The translations under genes and the position numbers were made by a program. The notes beneath the pieces were generated by a model. That model was not told where the DNA came from. It ran no database searches and saw nothing but the letters and a program-made list of their open reading frames with translations. Shown one piece after another: positions 47,766 through 57,233 of a stretch of DNA of 64,000 bases. How positions within the stretch are numbered: position 1 is the first letter of the stretch; every line of letters starts with the position of its first letter. Source of the stretch: Streptomyces pristinaespiralis (GTDB taxonomy: Bacteria; Actinomycetota; Actinomycetes; Streptomycetales; Streptomycetaceae); assembly GCF_001278075.1 (NCBI RefSeq), contig NZ_CP011340.1, positions 620,001-684,000 of the forward strand. The letters are read 5' to 3'.

Positions 47766-48278
47766 GGTGGATCTCCCGGTGGGTGGGGACGGCGCGAGGC
47801 ACGCCCAGCATCGGCCGGGTGCCTCGGCGGTGCCCGCCCGCCTGCTCCATCCGGGCGAGCCGGCCGCGGGCGCCGGAGCGTCTACGCGGGACGGCCGCCT
47901 CGCCCCGGCGCGTGACCGGGACGCCGCGGCGCCGTCAACACGCACCGGTGGGCCGCGGCCGCGACCCGGTGGGGTCAGGGACTCGACGGGGCCCGGACGG
48001 CGGCGAGTCTCACCCCGTCGGGGCGCGCGGACGCCTTCGAGCCGTCGACACGGGCCGGTGGGGCCGCGGACCGCTGCACGGTCCGGTCGGATCAAGGCCC
48101 CGGCCCCGGCCCGACGACGCCGGGGCATCGACACGGCGTCGGACGGCGTCAAGGCCTCGACCCGGCCGCTGGATTGGTGGCCCGGCCGGGCCCGGACGGC
48201 GGCGAGCGTCGGCCGTGGCGCGGTCGGCGCCGAGGCCTCAGCCCGGCGCGGGCGCCGACGCCGCAGACCTCGGTGGGG
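47766..48278. other. Long GC-rich intergenic region with short repeats
   Basis: 513 bp between two minus-strand genes. GGCCCGGACGGCGGCGAG occurs at 47990-48007 and again at 48189-48206, and variants of GTCGACACGGGCCGGTGGGG and GGTGGGGTCAGG recur. No gene is supported. The character is like the 2.7-3.6 kb tract but less ordered. It should contain the serine hydrolase promoter and the end of the ABC gene transcript. Confidence 0.45.
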
Positions 48279-50051
48279 TCAGGACATCTGTGCGCTCTGG
48301 AGGCGGGCGTAGGCTCCGGCCCGCGCCAGCAGTTCCGCGTGCGTGCCCGCCTCCTGGACGCGGCCGTGTTCCAGGACCACGATCCGGTCGGCGTTCTTGA
48401 TGGTCGACAGCCGGTGGGCGACGATGAACACCGTACGGCCCGCGACCAGTCGGGCCAGGGCCTGCTGGATCAGGGCCTCCGAGTGGGCGTCGAGCGCCGA
48501 GGTCGCCTCGTCGAGGACCAGCACGCGCGGGTCGCGGATCAGCGCCCTCGCGATGGCCAGCCGCTGGCGCTGCCCGCCGGACAGGCGGGCACCGCGCTCA
48601 CCGACCACGGTGTCGAGGCCGTGGGGAAGGCGGTCGACGAACTCGGCCGCGTTGGCGTCGGCCAGGGCGCGGCGGATGGCCCGCTCGTCCACGTCCGGCA
48701 GCCCGTAGGCGACGTTGTCGCGGATGCTGCCCTCGAAGAGGATCGACTCCTGCGGGACGACGGAGAGGAACCGCCGGTAGCTGCGCAGGTCCAGGTCCGC
48801 GAGGTCGCGGCCGTCGAGGAGGATCCGGCCACCGGTCGCGCGGTGGAAGCCGAGCACGAGATTGAGCACGGTGGACTTGCCGGCGCCGGAGCCGCCGACG
48901 AGGGCGACGGTCTGTCCGGCGGGAACGGTGAGATCGAGGCGGTCGAGGGCCGGCCGGTCGCCACCGTCGTCGTCGTAGGTGAGGCTCACGCCCTCGAAGC
49001 GGAACTCCCCCGCCACGGCGGCGACATGTTCCTTGCCGTCGTTCTCCTCCAGGTCCGGGGCCTGGAGGACCTCACCGACGGACCGCACGGACTCGAGCGC
49101 CTTGCCGATGACGGGCGCCAGGGTCAGCAGGGTGGTGACGGAGCCGGTGAGGCTGGAGAAGTAGGCGCTGAGCATGACCACGGCGCCCGGTGTGATGTCG
49201 AGCCAGCCGTAGTAGGCGACGAGGGCGGCGCCGGCCAGGCAGCCCATGCCGAGGGTGTTGAGGACCATCCAGGACAGCGACCCGAACCGCCCGTTGAGGA
49301 GATCCAGCCGTGAGCCTTCGCGCAGCACCGTGTCGAGGTCGTGGTCGACCCGGCGCAGGGCCGTGCGTTCCAGGGCGTGGGCACGGGTGATGGGGATGAG
49401 CGTGGTCATCTCGCTGACGCTGGACGACAGCCGCTCCACGGAACGGCGGAAGGAGGCGTTACGGTCGCGCAGACGGGACCGGAGGGTCACCACGATGAGG
49501 GCCGAGGCCGGGACCAGGACGACGAACACGGGCAGGAAGGCGGGCGTGACGACGGCGATGACGGCCAGCCCGCCGGTGAGGGTGGCCGCGGCGGTCAGGC
49601 CGTTGTCCGCCGCCTGCTGCACGCCGGTCTCCAGGGTCTCCACGTCGCGGATCACCTTCGCGTGCAGCACGGAGGAGCTCGTGCGGGTGTGGAAGCCGAT
49701 GGACAGCTGCTGCATGCGCTGGACGAGTGCCGACCGCAGATCGCGGCCGACACGGCGGACGGAGCCGTGCATCCAGTGCACGTAGAGCAGATGCAGCGGC
49801 AGGTTGAGCGCGAGGACGACGAGCATGACGGCGCAGTTCCACCACAGCTCGGATATGGGGCGCTGCTCCACCACGACGTCGATGATGTTCGCCGTCACCG
49901 GCGGCAGGAGCCACACAGGGGTGTGCTTGCCGAAGAACACGGCGACCGCGCCTGCCAGGCGGGCGCGTTCGGGCCGGAAGAGATAGCGCAGTGTGCGGAC
50001 GGGATGCTCACCGCGGTACCGGTGGTCGAGCGGACTCTCCGGCGTGGCCAT
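48279..50051 (-). CDS. ABC transporter, fused membrane and ATPase domains (exporter type)
   Basis: A 590-residue half-transporter. Six predicted helices lie in about 1-320. The ATPase follows, with Walker A GGSGAGKST, Q-loop VPQESILFEGS, signature LSGGQRQRLAIARAL, Walker B VLVLDEATSALD and H-loop AHRLST. It is of the lipid/multidrug exporter class, not a sugar-import ATPase. ATG at 50051 follows GGGGAG; a start 42 bases upstream is less likely. It lies 108 bp after the mannan importer permease on the same strand, so it may be read as the last gene of that operon. Confidence 0.9.
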   Translation of the reverse strand: MATPESPLDHRYRGEHPVRTLRYLFRPERARLAGAVAVFFGKHTPVWLLPPVTANIIDVVVEQRPISELWWNCAVMLVVLALNLPLHLLYVHWMHGSVRRVGRDLRSALVQRMQQLSIGFHTRTSSSVLHAKVIRDVETLETGVQQAADNGLTAAATLTGGLAVIAVVTPAFLPVFVVLVPASALIVVTLRSRLRDRNASFRRSVERLSSSVSEMTTLIPITRAHALERTALRRVDHDLDTVLREGSRLDLLNGRFGSLSWMVLNTLGMGCLAGAALVAYYGWLDITPGAVVMLSAYFSSLTGSVTTLLTLAPVIGKALESVRSVGEVLQAPDLEENDGKEHVAAVAGEFRFEGVSLTYDDDGGDRPALDRLDLTVPAGQTVALVGGSGAGKSTVLNLVLGFHRATGGRILLDGRDLADLDLRSYRRFLSVVPQESILFEGSIRDNVAYGLPDVDERAIRRALADANAAEFVDRLPHGLDTVVGERGARLSGGQRQRLAIARALIRDPRVLVLDEATSALDAHSEALIQQALARLVAGRTVFIVAHRLSTIKNADRIVVLEHGRVQEAGTHAELLARAGAYARLQSAQMS

Positions 50052-50159
50052 CGACGGTCTCCCCTTTTTCTCATGGCGGTGCTCGTCCTTCATGGCTCGC
50101 CCCTGTCCGGGCGTGCCGCGGCGCGGGTGCGCCGCGGCTGCGCGCGAACGGTGGTGCCG

Positions 50160-51080
50160 CTACTTGGTCGCGCCTTGGGCGAAACCGTTGTAGATGTACC
50201 GCTGCAGGAACAGGAAGATGGCCAGGGTCGGCAGGATCACCAGGATCGCGCCGGCCGAGATGTTCTCCCAGTGGGCCCCGAAGGGCCCTTTGAAGCGGAA
50301 CAGGGCGGTGGAGATCGTGCCCAGTTCCTGGGACGGCATGTAGAGGAAGGGGATGTAGAAGTCGTTGTAGACGGTGATCCCCTTGATGATCACCACCGTC
50401 GCGATCGCCGGCTTGAGCAGCGGCAGGATGACCTTGCGGTAGACGGTGAAGGAGTTCGCGCCGTCCAGCCGTGCGGCTTCGTCGAGGGAGATCGGGATGC
50501 CCCGGACGAACTGCAGGAAGATGTAGATCGAGACGATGTCCGTGCCCATGTAGAGCAGGATCGGCGCCCACCGGCTGTCGAACAGGCCGAAGCTGTTGAC
50601 CACTTGGAAGGTGGCGACCTGCGTGGTGACACCCGGCACCAGTGTGGCGATAAGGAACAGCGCCATGACCAGCTTCTTCGCGCGGAAGTGGAAGCGGTCG
50701 ATCGCGTACGCGGTCATGGAGCCGATGATCACCGTGCCGGTGATCGAGAAGAGCAGGATGAACGCGGTGTTCCCGAACGCGGTCAGCATCTTCCCGTCGG
50801 AGAACGCGGTCGCGTAGTTGCCGAAGTTGAGCCAGTCCCCCGGCAGGGAGAGCGCACCGCCGTCGGCCACCTCGCCGGAGGTCTTGAGCGAGGTGAGGAA
50901 GACGACGACAAGGGGCAGCAGCACCACCAGCGAGCCGGCGACCAGCGACAGGTACACCAGCGCCCGGCCGATGCGGCCCGCTCGGGGGTTTTGCCGGGAC
51001 GCGTCCGTCCACCGGGCCTCGTCCGTCCGCCGGGGCGCGGGCTCCCGCGGTGGCAGGTTCGTCTGCGGGGCCGTGGTCAT
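50160..51080 (-). CDS. Sugar ABC transporter permease (MalG type)
   Basis: A 306-residue binding-protein-dependent permease with six predicted helices. The EAA loop, contacting the ATPase, is DEAARLDGANSFTVYRKVILP (in part: EAARLDGANSFTVYRKV). ATG at 51080 overlaps the stop of the partner permease (ATGA), so the two are coupled. No ATPase gene accompanies the operon; streptomycete importers of this family generally share the MsiK ATPase encoded elsewhere. Confidence 0.92.
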   Translation of the reverse strand: MTTAPQTNLPPREPAPRRTDEARWTDASRQNPRAGRIGRALVYLSLVAGSLVVLLPLVVVFLTSLKTSGEVADGGALSLPGDWLNFGNYATAFSDGKMLTAFGNTAFILLFSITGTVIIGSMTAYAIDRFHFRAKKLVMALFLIATLVPGVTTQVATFQVVNSFGLFDSRWAPILLYMGTDIVSIYIFLQFVRGIPISLDEAARLDGANSFTVYRKVILPLLKPAIATVVIIKGITVYNDFYIPFLYMPSQELGTISTALFRFKGPFGAHWENISAGAILVILPTLAIFLFLQRYIYNGFAQGATK

Positions 51081-52045
51081 ACGAGGTCCACCTTGTCGTC
51101 GGGTACGAGACGGCGCTGTATCCAGGTGATCAGCAGGATGATCACAAGCAGTACGACGGCGGCGGCGGACGCCAGCCCCGTCTTGTTGAACTGGAAGGCG
51201 AGCTTGACCGTCTGGATGACGAAGGTCGAGGTGCCGGTCGCGCCGCCGGTCATGATGTAGGGGATCTCGAAGACCGAGAGGGATCCGGAGACCGCCAGGA
51301 TGATGCTCAGGCTCAGCACGGGCTTGATGCTCGGGGCGATGATGTGCCGGAACTGCTGCCACCTGCTCGCGCCGTCCAGCTGTGCGGCCTCGTAGAGCTC
51401 ACCGGGGATGGACTGGATCGCCCCGAGGAACAGGACGAAGTTCAGGCCGGTGAACCGCCAGACGGACACGCCGGCCAGTGATGTGTTGGCGGAGGTGGGG
51501 TCGCCGAGCCAGGCACGGTCGGTGTCGGCGCCGAACCAGGAGAGGACCGAGTCCAGCGTGCCGCCGTCCTGGAAGAAGTACAGGAAGACGAAGCCGATGG
51601 CCACGCCGTTGATCAGGTAGGGGAAGAAGAGAATCCCCTTGAACAGGTTGCGGAAGCGGAGATCGAAGCTGAGGACCGTCGCGAAGTACAGCGCGACGAC
51701 GATCTGCACGGCGGACGCGGCGAGGTAGTAGAAGCTGACGAAGAACACCCGGAACAGCTCGGGCCGGGTGAAGATCTGGGAGTAGTTGTCGACTCCGGTG
51801 AAGTTGCGGTCCGGGCTGACGCCGTCCCAGTCGGTGAAGCTGTAATAGATCATGTTCCCCACGGGGACGTAGGTGAACGTGATCAGGAGCGCCAGGGGCA
51901 CGGCCAGGAACATCCACGGGGTGATCCGGCGCAGCGTCCGCCCCCGCCGTTGCGGCGTGCCGTGGGCGCTCGCCGTCCCGGTCCTGCGCCAGGAAGTGCC
52001 GGGGCGCGGCGGTCGCGCGGCCGCCGTCTTTGTCGTCTCGGTCAT
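51077..52045 (-). CDS. Sugar ABC transporter permease (MalF type)
   Basis: A 322-residue permease. A basic cytoplasmic N-terminus is followed by six helices (first: ITPWMFLAVPLALLITF). The EAA loop is YEAAQLDGASRWQQFRHI. It pairs with the downstream MalG-type permease to form the channel for the sugar delivered by the binding protein at 52133-53452. It is the middle gene of the importer operon. Confidence 0.92.
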   Translation of the reverse strand: MTETTKTAAARPPRPGTSWRRTGTASAHGTPQRRGRTLRRITPWMFLAVPLALLITFTYVPVGNMIYYSFTDWDGVSPDRNFTGVDNYSQIFTRPELFRVFFVSFYYLAASAVQIVVALYFATVLSFDLRFRNLFKGILFFPYLINGVAIGFVFLYFFQDGGTLDSVLSWFGADTDRAWLGDPTSANTSLAGVSVWRFTGLNFVLFLGAIQSIPGELYEAAQLDGASRWQQFRHIIAPSIKPVLSLSIILAVSGSLSVFEIPYIMTGGATGTSTFVIQTVKLAFQFNKTGLASAAAVVLLVIILLITWIQRRLVPDDKVDLV

Positions 52046-52132
52046 GTCGGGCCTTTCGTCGTCCGCTGATGCGCGGCAGGCGTCGGCCCCCGGCCGGTGT
52101 GGTGCGGCCGGGGCCCCTGCCTCCGCCGTCGG

Positions 52133-53452
52133 TCAGGAGCCGGCGGTCTTCGCTGCCTCGTCCCACCTCTTGTCGAGGTCCGCGAAGAACTCCTGGAGGC
52201 TGCCGCTCTGGGCGCCGCGGGCGATGTCGACCAGTTTCTGCCGGTAGTCGGGGGTGTTGAGACCGATCTCGGCCGCGTTGTCTATCGCGTTGACCTGCCC
52301 TGTCCTGGACTCGGAGCGCTCCACGAAGGTGACATCGTTGTCAACAAAGTCCTTGAGCGTGTCGGGCATGGCGGCCGACTTCACGGTGGGGACGGCGCCC
52401 TCCTTCGCGGAGTAGCCGGACTTCTCCGTGAACCAGTCGATCCAGGCCCGGGCCGCTCCCTTGTGCTCGGAGTGGATGTTGACGGCCTGCTGATAGTCGG
52501 AGACGACCGTGGCGCAGAACTTGCCGTCCTTCTGCGCGGGGAAGGGCATGAAACCGATGTCGTCCGGCTTCGCGCCGGCCTTCTCGGCCGCGTCCCTCAT
52601 CTGCGTGATCGACCAGGAGCCGAGCATCATGGCGCCGATCTCACCCTTGGCCACCATGCCCTTGGAGGCTTCCCAGTTGGTGGTGTTGGGGTCCTTCTCG
52701 GCCAGCCCGCCCTTGACGATGTCGTGCAGGAGCGTGTCGCTCACATTGAGCTCACCGCCCTGCTTCCAGGGGGAGACGGGGCCCGCCAGCTTGTTGCCGG
52801 CGTCGCCGTCACAGGTGACGGAGCCGATGTTGCCGCCCCACTGGACCAGGGGCCAGCCGTCCTTGAAGTTGGTGTAGTACGGCACGGCGTCGGTCCTGGA
52901 CTTGATCGCCCGGAGTCCGGCGAGGAACTCGGCCGGAGTGGTGGGCCACTTGGTGACGCCGGCCTTCTTCCAGACCGACTTGTTGTAGACGAAGCCGTTG
53001 GCCGTGCCGAACTGGGCGATGCCGTAGACCTTGCCGCCGACGTCCGTCTTGTCGCTGAAGCGGTACTTGGCGGTCAGCTCCTCGGTGGGGCCGAGGGGCG
53101 CGAAGAACTTCGGGTAGTCGTTCTTTGCCACGGCGGCCGGGATCATGAGGACGTCACCGTAGTCGTCGGTGTTCATCCGGATCTTGACCTCCCCCTCGTA
53201 GTCGGTGAGGCCCTCGAACTTCACCCTGACGTTGGGGTAGGTCTTCTTGAACTCCGCCGCGTACGCGTCCATCGCGCCGCTCTGGACAAGATCCGTGCGG
53301 TGGGTGAGGACCGTGATCTTGCCGGACACCTCGTGCGGTTCGGCGGGAGCCGTCGCCGTCTCGGCGGAGGGTGTCCCTCCGCCACTGCACCCCGCGACGG
53401 TCAAGGTCGCGACGGCGAGAAGCGCGCCCGCGAGCGTCTTCTTCTTCCCCAT
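52133..53452 (-). CDS. Sugar ABC transporter substrate-binding lipoprotein
   Basis: A 439-residue family-1 extracellular solute-binding protein. The lipoprotein signal MGKKKTLAGALLAVATLTV ends in the lipobox TVAGC. The mature protein begins with a Thr/Ala-rich linker, then ITVLTHRTDLVQSGAMDAYA. Divergence from beta-mannosidase suggests it binds manno-oligosaccharides. ATG at 53452 follows AAGGAG. It is first gene of the importer operon; an AACCGGTAAA site lies 70 bp upstream. Confidence 0.92.
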   Translation of the reverse strand: MGKKKTLAGALLAVATLTVAGCSGGGTPSAETATAPAEPHEVSGKITVLTHRTDLVQSGAMDAYAAEFKKTYPNVRVKFEGLTDYEGEVKIRMNTDDYGDVLMIPAAVAKNDYPKFFAPLGPTEELTAKYRFSDKTDVGGKVYGIAQFGTANGFVYNKSVWKKAGVTKWPTTPAEFLAGLRAIKSRTDAVPYYTNFKDGWPLVQWGGNIGSVTCDGDAGNKLAGPVSPWKQGGELNVSDTLLHDIVKGGLAEKDPNTTNWEASKGMVAKGEIGAMMLGSWSITQMRDAAEKAGAKPDDIGFMPFPAQKDGKFCATVVSDYQQAVNIHSEHKGAARAWIDWFTEKSGYSAKEGAVPTVKSAAMPDTLKDFVDNDVTFVERSESRTGQVNAIDNAAEIGLNTPDYRQKLVDIARGAQSGSLQEFFADLDKRWDEAAKTAGS

Positions 53453-53719
53453 GTGCCCAACTCCTTCAGGATTGCGGCTCAGGTCCGGGTGGGATGTCGG
53501 CACTATGGCAGGCCCGAGGTGAACCGGTAAAGCTCTGATTTCCACCACGATGCCTAATCGTTACCAGCGAACTGCTTCCATGCCCTTCACCGGGGCGTCT
53601 TGTGGCCAGTTGATGAACCCAACCGCGTCTTGACCGGTTTATGGACAGGATCTGATCACCGGGTTAGGTTGTGCGACGTCGTACATCCACGGCCTGAGTC
53701 AGGCGATTGGAGCCGCACC
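53453..53719. promoter_or_regulatory. Divergent importer/mannosidase control region with AACCGGTT-like sites
   Basis: 267 bp. AACCGGTAAA at 53522-53531 faces the importer, and GACCGGTTTAT at 53632-53642 lies about 78 bp before the mannosidase start, overlapping a possible -35 TTGACC (53630-53635). The CG-centred half-palindromes fit LacI-family operators, and the LacI gene is co-transcribed with the mannosidase. A related site is in front of the mannanase (58914). Confidence 0.55.
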
Positions 53720-56119
53720 ATGAAGGACGTCACCCAGCTCACCGAGGGGTGGAGCGTGCGCCACGAAGAGGCGCTGCTCCCGGCTCGGGTCCCCGGCTGC
53801 GTCCACACCGATCTGCTGGCCGCCGACGTCATCCCCGACCCCTTCATCGGACTCAACGAGACCGAGGTGGCCTGGGTCGGCCGACGCGGGTGGACCTACC
53901 TCACCGACCTGGCGCACGACAGTGCCCACGAGCGGACCGACCTGGTCTTCGACGGCCTCGACACCGCCGCGCGGATCACCCTCGCCGGCCGGGAGCTGGG
54001 CCGCACCCGCAACATGCACCGCTCCTACCGCTTCGACGTCACCGGCCGCACCGGGCCCCTGGAGGTCCGCTTCGCCTCCGCCTACGAGGAGGCGGAGGCG
54101 GTCCGCTCCCTGACCGGGTCCCGGCCGAACGTCTACCCCGAACCGTCGCAGTACATCCGCAAGATGGCGTGCAGCTTCGGCTGGGACTGGGGCCCGACGC
54201 TGGTGACCGCCGGGATCTGGCGGCCGGTCCGGCTGGAGCACTGGTCGACCGCGCGCCTCGCGCGGGTCCGCCCGCTGGTGACCGTCGCCGACGGCGCGGG
54301 CCGGGTGGAGGTGCGGCTGGAGGTGGAGCGCACCCGCCGGGGCGAAGGCCGGCCGCTCACGGCGCGCGCGTCGGTCGGCGGGGTGCAGGCCGAGGTGTCC
54401 TTCGAGGGCGAAGAGGCGGTACTGGAACTGGAGGTGGCGGACCCGGAGCTGTGGTGGCCGCGCGGGTACGGCCGGCAGCCGCTGTACGACCTCGAGGTCA
54501 GGCTGTCCGACGAGAGCGGGCCGCTCGACGGCTGGCAGCGCCGGATCGGCTTCCGCCGGATCGAACTCGACCGTTCGGCCGACGAGCACGGAACGGGCTT
54601 CACCCTGGTCGTCAACGGTGTGCGGATCTTCGCGCGCGGGGTCAACTGGATCCCCGACGACGTCTTCCCCTCCCGGATCACTCCAGAGCGCTACCGCGCC
54701 CGGCTCCAGCAGGCCGCCGACGCCAACGTGGACCTCGTGCGGATCTGGGGCGGCGGCATCTACGAGGACGACGCGTTCTACGACGCCTGCGACGAGCTCG
54801 GCCTGATGGTCTGGCAGGACTTCCTCTTCGCCTGTTCCGCCTACCCGGAGGAGCAGCCGCTGCGCGGAGAGATCGAGGCCGAAGCGCGCGACAACGTTGT
54901 CCGACTGATGCCGCACCCCAGCCTGGTGCTGTGGAACGGCAACAACGAGAACCTGTGGGGTTTCAGGGACTGGGGCTGGGAGGGCGAACTCGCGGGCGAC
55001 TCCTGGGGCGAGGGCTACTACCTCGGCCTGCTGCCGCGTCTGGTCGCCGAGCTCGACCCCACCCGCCCCTACACCGCGGGAAGCCCCTGGTCCGGCTCCT
55101 GGGACCACCACCCCAACGACCCCGCCCACGGCACCTTCCACTCGTGGGAGGTGTGGAACCGTCAGGACTACGCCGAGTACCGCACGAGCGTCCCGCGTTT
55201 CGTCGCCGAGTTCGGCTGGCAGGCGCCGCCCGCGATCGCGACCCTCAGGCGCGCGCTCCCCGGCGAGCGGCCGGCACCCGACTCCCCCGGCATGCTGCAC
55301 CACCAGAAGGCCGAGGACGGCAACGGCAAACTGAACCGTGGTGTCGCCCGCCACTTCCCGCTCCCCGACGACGACTTCGACCGCTGGCACTACCTCACCC
55401 AGGTCGTCCAGGCCCGTGCCGTCGCCGCCGGCATCGAGCACTGGCGCTCCCACTGGCCCGTCTGCGCGGGCACGGTGGTCTGGCAGCTCAACGACTGCTG
55501 GCCGGTCACCTCGTGGTCGGCGGTCGACGGCGACGGCAGGCTCAAGCCCCTCCACCACGAGCTGCGCCGCGTGTACGCGGACCGGCTGCTCACCGTCCAG
55601 CCGGGCGACAGCGGCCTGACGCTCGCCGTCGTCAACCAGTCCGCCGGTGTGTGGCGTACCTCGGTGTCCCTGCGCCGGCTGCACGCGGACGGCTCCACGG
55701 TGCACGAGGACGTCGTCGACGTCACCGCGGGACCGCGCTCGGTGGTCCGGCTGCCCGTACCCCCGGTGCTCGCACCCGCCGAAGGGTCCGCGAAGGAGTT
55801 CCTCGTAGCCGACGCCGACGGGCTGCGCGCCCTCCACTTCCCCGTCCCCGACAAGGATTTCGCCTGTCCGCGGCCCCGGTACGACGTCGCCGTGGAACCG
55901 GTTCCCGGCGAGAGCGATAGAGTCGACATCGTGGTGAGCGCACACACTCTGGTCAGAGACCTCCTCCTCCAGGCCGACCGGCTCGGCCCCCGAGCCGCCG
56001 CCGACCAGGGCCTGCAGACTCTCCTGCCCGGCGAGCGGACCCGTATCAAGGTCAGCGGCTGCGGTTTCCCGGACGTCCAGGACGTGCGGGCCGCCCTGTT
56101 CAGTGTGGACACGATGTGA
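53720..56119 (+). CDS. Beta-mannosidase (GH2)
   Basis: A 799-residue intracellular glycosidase with no signal. The N-terminal jelly roll begins MKDVTQLTEGWSVRHEEALL, followed by Ig-like domains and the TIM barrel. The acid/base Glu is in LWNGNNENLWGF and the nucleophile Glu in RFVAEFGWQAPP, both typical of GH2 mannosidases. It would release mannose from imported manno-oligosaccharides. ATG at 53720 follows GGAG. Its TGA overlaps the GTG of the lacI-type gene (GTGA), so enzyme and regulator are translationally coupled. Confidence 0.9.
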   Translation: MKDVTQLTEGWSVRHEEALLPARVPGCVHTDLLAADVIPDPFIGLNETEVAWVGRRGWTYLTDLAHDSAHERTDLVFDGLDTAARITLAGRELGRTRNMHRSYRFDVTGRTGPLEVRFASAYEEAEAVRSLTGSRPNVYPEPSQYIRKMACSFGWDWGPTLVTAGIWRPVRLEHWSTARLARVRPLVTVADGAGRVEVRLEVERTRRGEGRPLTARASVGGVQAEVSFEGEEAVLELEVADPELWWPRGYGRQPLYDLEVRLSDESGPLDGWQRRIGFRRIELDRSADEHGTGFTLVVNGVRIFARGVNWIPDDVFPSRITPERYRARLQQAADANVDLVRIWGGGIYEDDAFYDACDELGLMVWQDFLFACSAYPEEQPLRGEIEAEARDNVVRLMPHPSLVLWNGNNENLWGFRDWGWEGELAGDSWGEGYYLGLLPRLVAELDPTRPYTAGSPWSGSWDHHPNDPAHGTFHSWEVWNRQDYAEYRTSVPRFVAEFGWQAPPAIATLRRALPGERPAPDSPGMLHHQKAEDGNGKLNRGVARHFPLPDDDFDRWHYLTQVVQARAVAAGIEHWRSHWPVCAGTVVWQLNDCWPVTSWSAVDGDGRLKPLHHELRRVYADRLLTVQPGDSGLTLAVVNQSAGVWRTSVSLRRLHADGSTVHEDVVDVTAGPRSVVRLPVPPVLAPAEGSAKEFLVADADGLRALHFPVPDKDFACPRPRYDVAVEPVPGESDRVDIVVSAHTLVRDLLLQADRLGPRAAADQGLQTLLPGERTRIKVSGCGFPDVQDVRAALFSVDTM

Positions 56120-57147
56120 CGGGAACGACGCGCGTCACGATCAAGGACGTCGCCGCCCGTGCCGGTGTCTCCAAGGGGGCGGTCTCGCTCGCCTTCAACC
56201 ACAAGCCGGGCGTCTCACAGGCCACCCGCGAGCGGATCTTCGCCGCCGCGCGCGAACTGGGCTGGGCGCCGAACCTGACCGCACGCAGCCTCTCCAGCCA
56301 GCGGGTCGACATCGTGGGGCTGGCCCTGTGCCGGCCCGCCCGGCTGCTCGGTCTCGAACCGTTCTACATGGAATTCATCTCCGGCATCGAGAGCGTCCTG
56401 GCCGACCGCTCCTGTTCGCTGCTGCTGCGCCTGGTACGGGACCTCGACGAGGAGATCGACCTCCACAGGACGTGGTGGCGCAGCCGGACGATCGCCGGAG
56501 CGATCCTGGTCGACTTCCACGACGACGACCCGAGGGTGCCGGCGCTGCAGGCCGTCGGCCTGCCGGCGGTCGCCGTCGGGCACCCGTCCCTGACGGGCTC
56601 CTTCCCGGCCGTCTGGACGGACGACGCGACGGCGGCCGCCGAGGCGGTCCGCTACCTGGCCGCGCTGGGCCACCGTCGCATCGCGCGCGTCGGCGGCCCG
56701 GCCGGACTGGGGCACAGCTCCATCCGGGCGGCCGCCTTCGGGGCCACGATGCGCCAGCTCGGGCTGGAGCAGGGCCGGCAGATCTCCACGGGGTTCGACG
56801 GCAAGGAGGGCGCACGGGCCACCCGGTCGCTGCTGCTTTCCGCGGACCGGCCCACCGCCATCGTGTACGACAACGACATCATGGCCGTCGCCGGCGCGGG
56901 CGTCGCCGCCGAGATGGGGTTCGTCATCCCGGACGACGTGTCGCTGCTGGCGTGGGACGACTCCCAGCTGTGCCGGATCACCCATCCGACGCTGTCGGCC
57001 ATGAGTCACGACGTGCACCACTTCGGCGCGGAGGTCGCGCGGACGCTGTTCGCAGTGCTCGACGGCACGCACACCGGGGCGCTTCAGGTGCCCACGCCTT
57101 CGCTCACCCCGCGCGGATCCACGGCGCCCGCACCGCAGCGCACCTGA
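56116..57147 (+). CDS. LacI-family transcriptional regulator
   Basis: A 343-residue repressor. The HTH reads VTIKDVAARAGVSKGAVSLAF, followed by the hinge helix LTARSLSSQRVDIVG and a periplasmic-binding-protein-like effector domain (VIPDDVSLLAWDDSQLC). It is likely the local mannan/mannobiose repressor by position, coupled to the mannosidase. Candidate operators are the AACCGGTT-like sites at 53522, 53632, 58914 and possibly 60033. Confidence 0.92.
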   Translation: MTGTTRVTIKDVAARAGVSKGAVSLAFNHKPGVSQATRERIFAAARELGWAPNLTARSLSSQRVDIVGLALCRPARLLGLEPFYMEFISGIESVLADRSCSLLLRLVRDLDEEIDLHRTWWRSRTIAGAILVDFHDDDPRVPALQAVGLPAVAVGHPSLTGSFPAVWTDDATAAAEAVRYLAALGHRRIARVGGPAGLGHSSIRAAAFGATMRQLGLEQGRQISTGFDGKEGARATRSLLLSADRPTAIVYDNDIMAVAGAGVAAEMGFVIPDDVSLLAWDDSQLCRITHPTLSAMSHDVHHFGAEVARTLFAVLDGTHTGALQVPTPSLTPRGSTAPAPQRT

Positions 57148-57159
57148 CACGGCGGAGAT

Positions 57160-57198
57160 GCTCCAGGGCCCCGGCCTTCCCGGTCGGGGCCCTGGAGC
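57160..57198. terminator. Bidirectional hairpin between lacI-type and mannanase genes
   Basis: A perfect 14-bp stem, GCTCCAGGGCCCCG (57160-57173) with CGGGGCCCTGGAGC (57185-57198), 11-base loop, between convergent genes. Confidence 0.8.
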
Positions 57199-57233
57199 GT
57201 TCCGGTGTGCCCGGGGCGGGGCGTGTCGTTGCG

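Noticed and set aside
53699..55945. 748-codon minus-strand open frame over the mannosidase
   Set aside because: Shadow of the GH2 gene; low-complexity translation without motifs.
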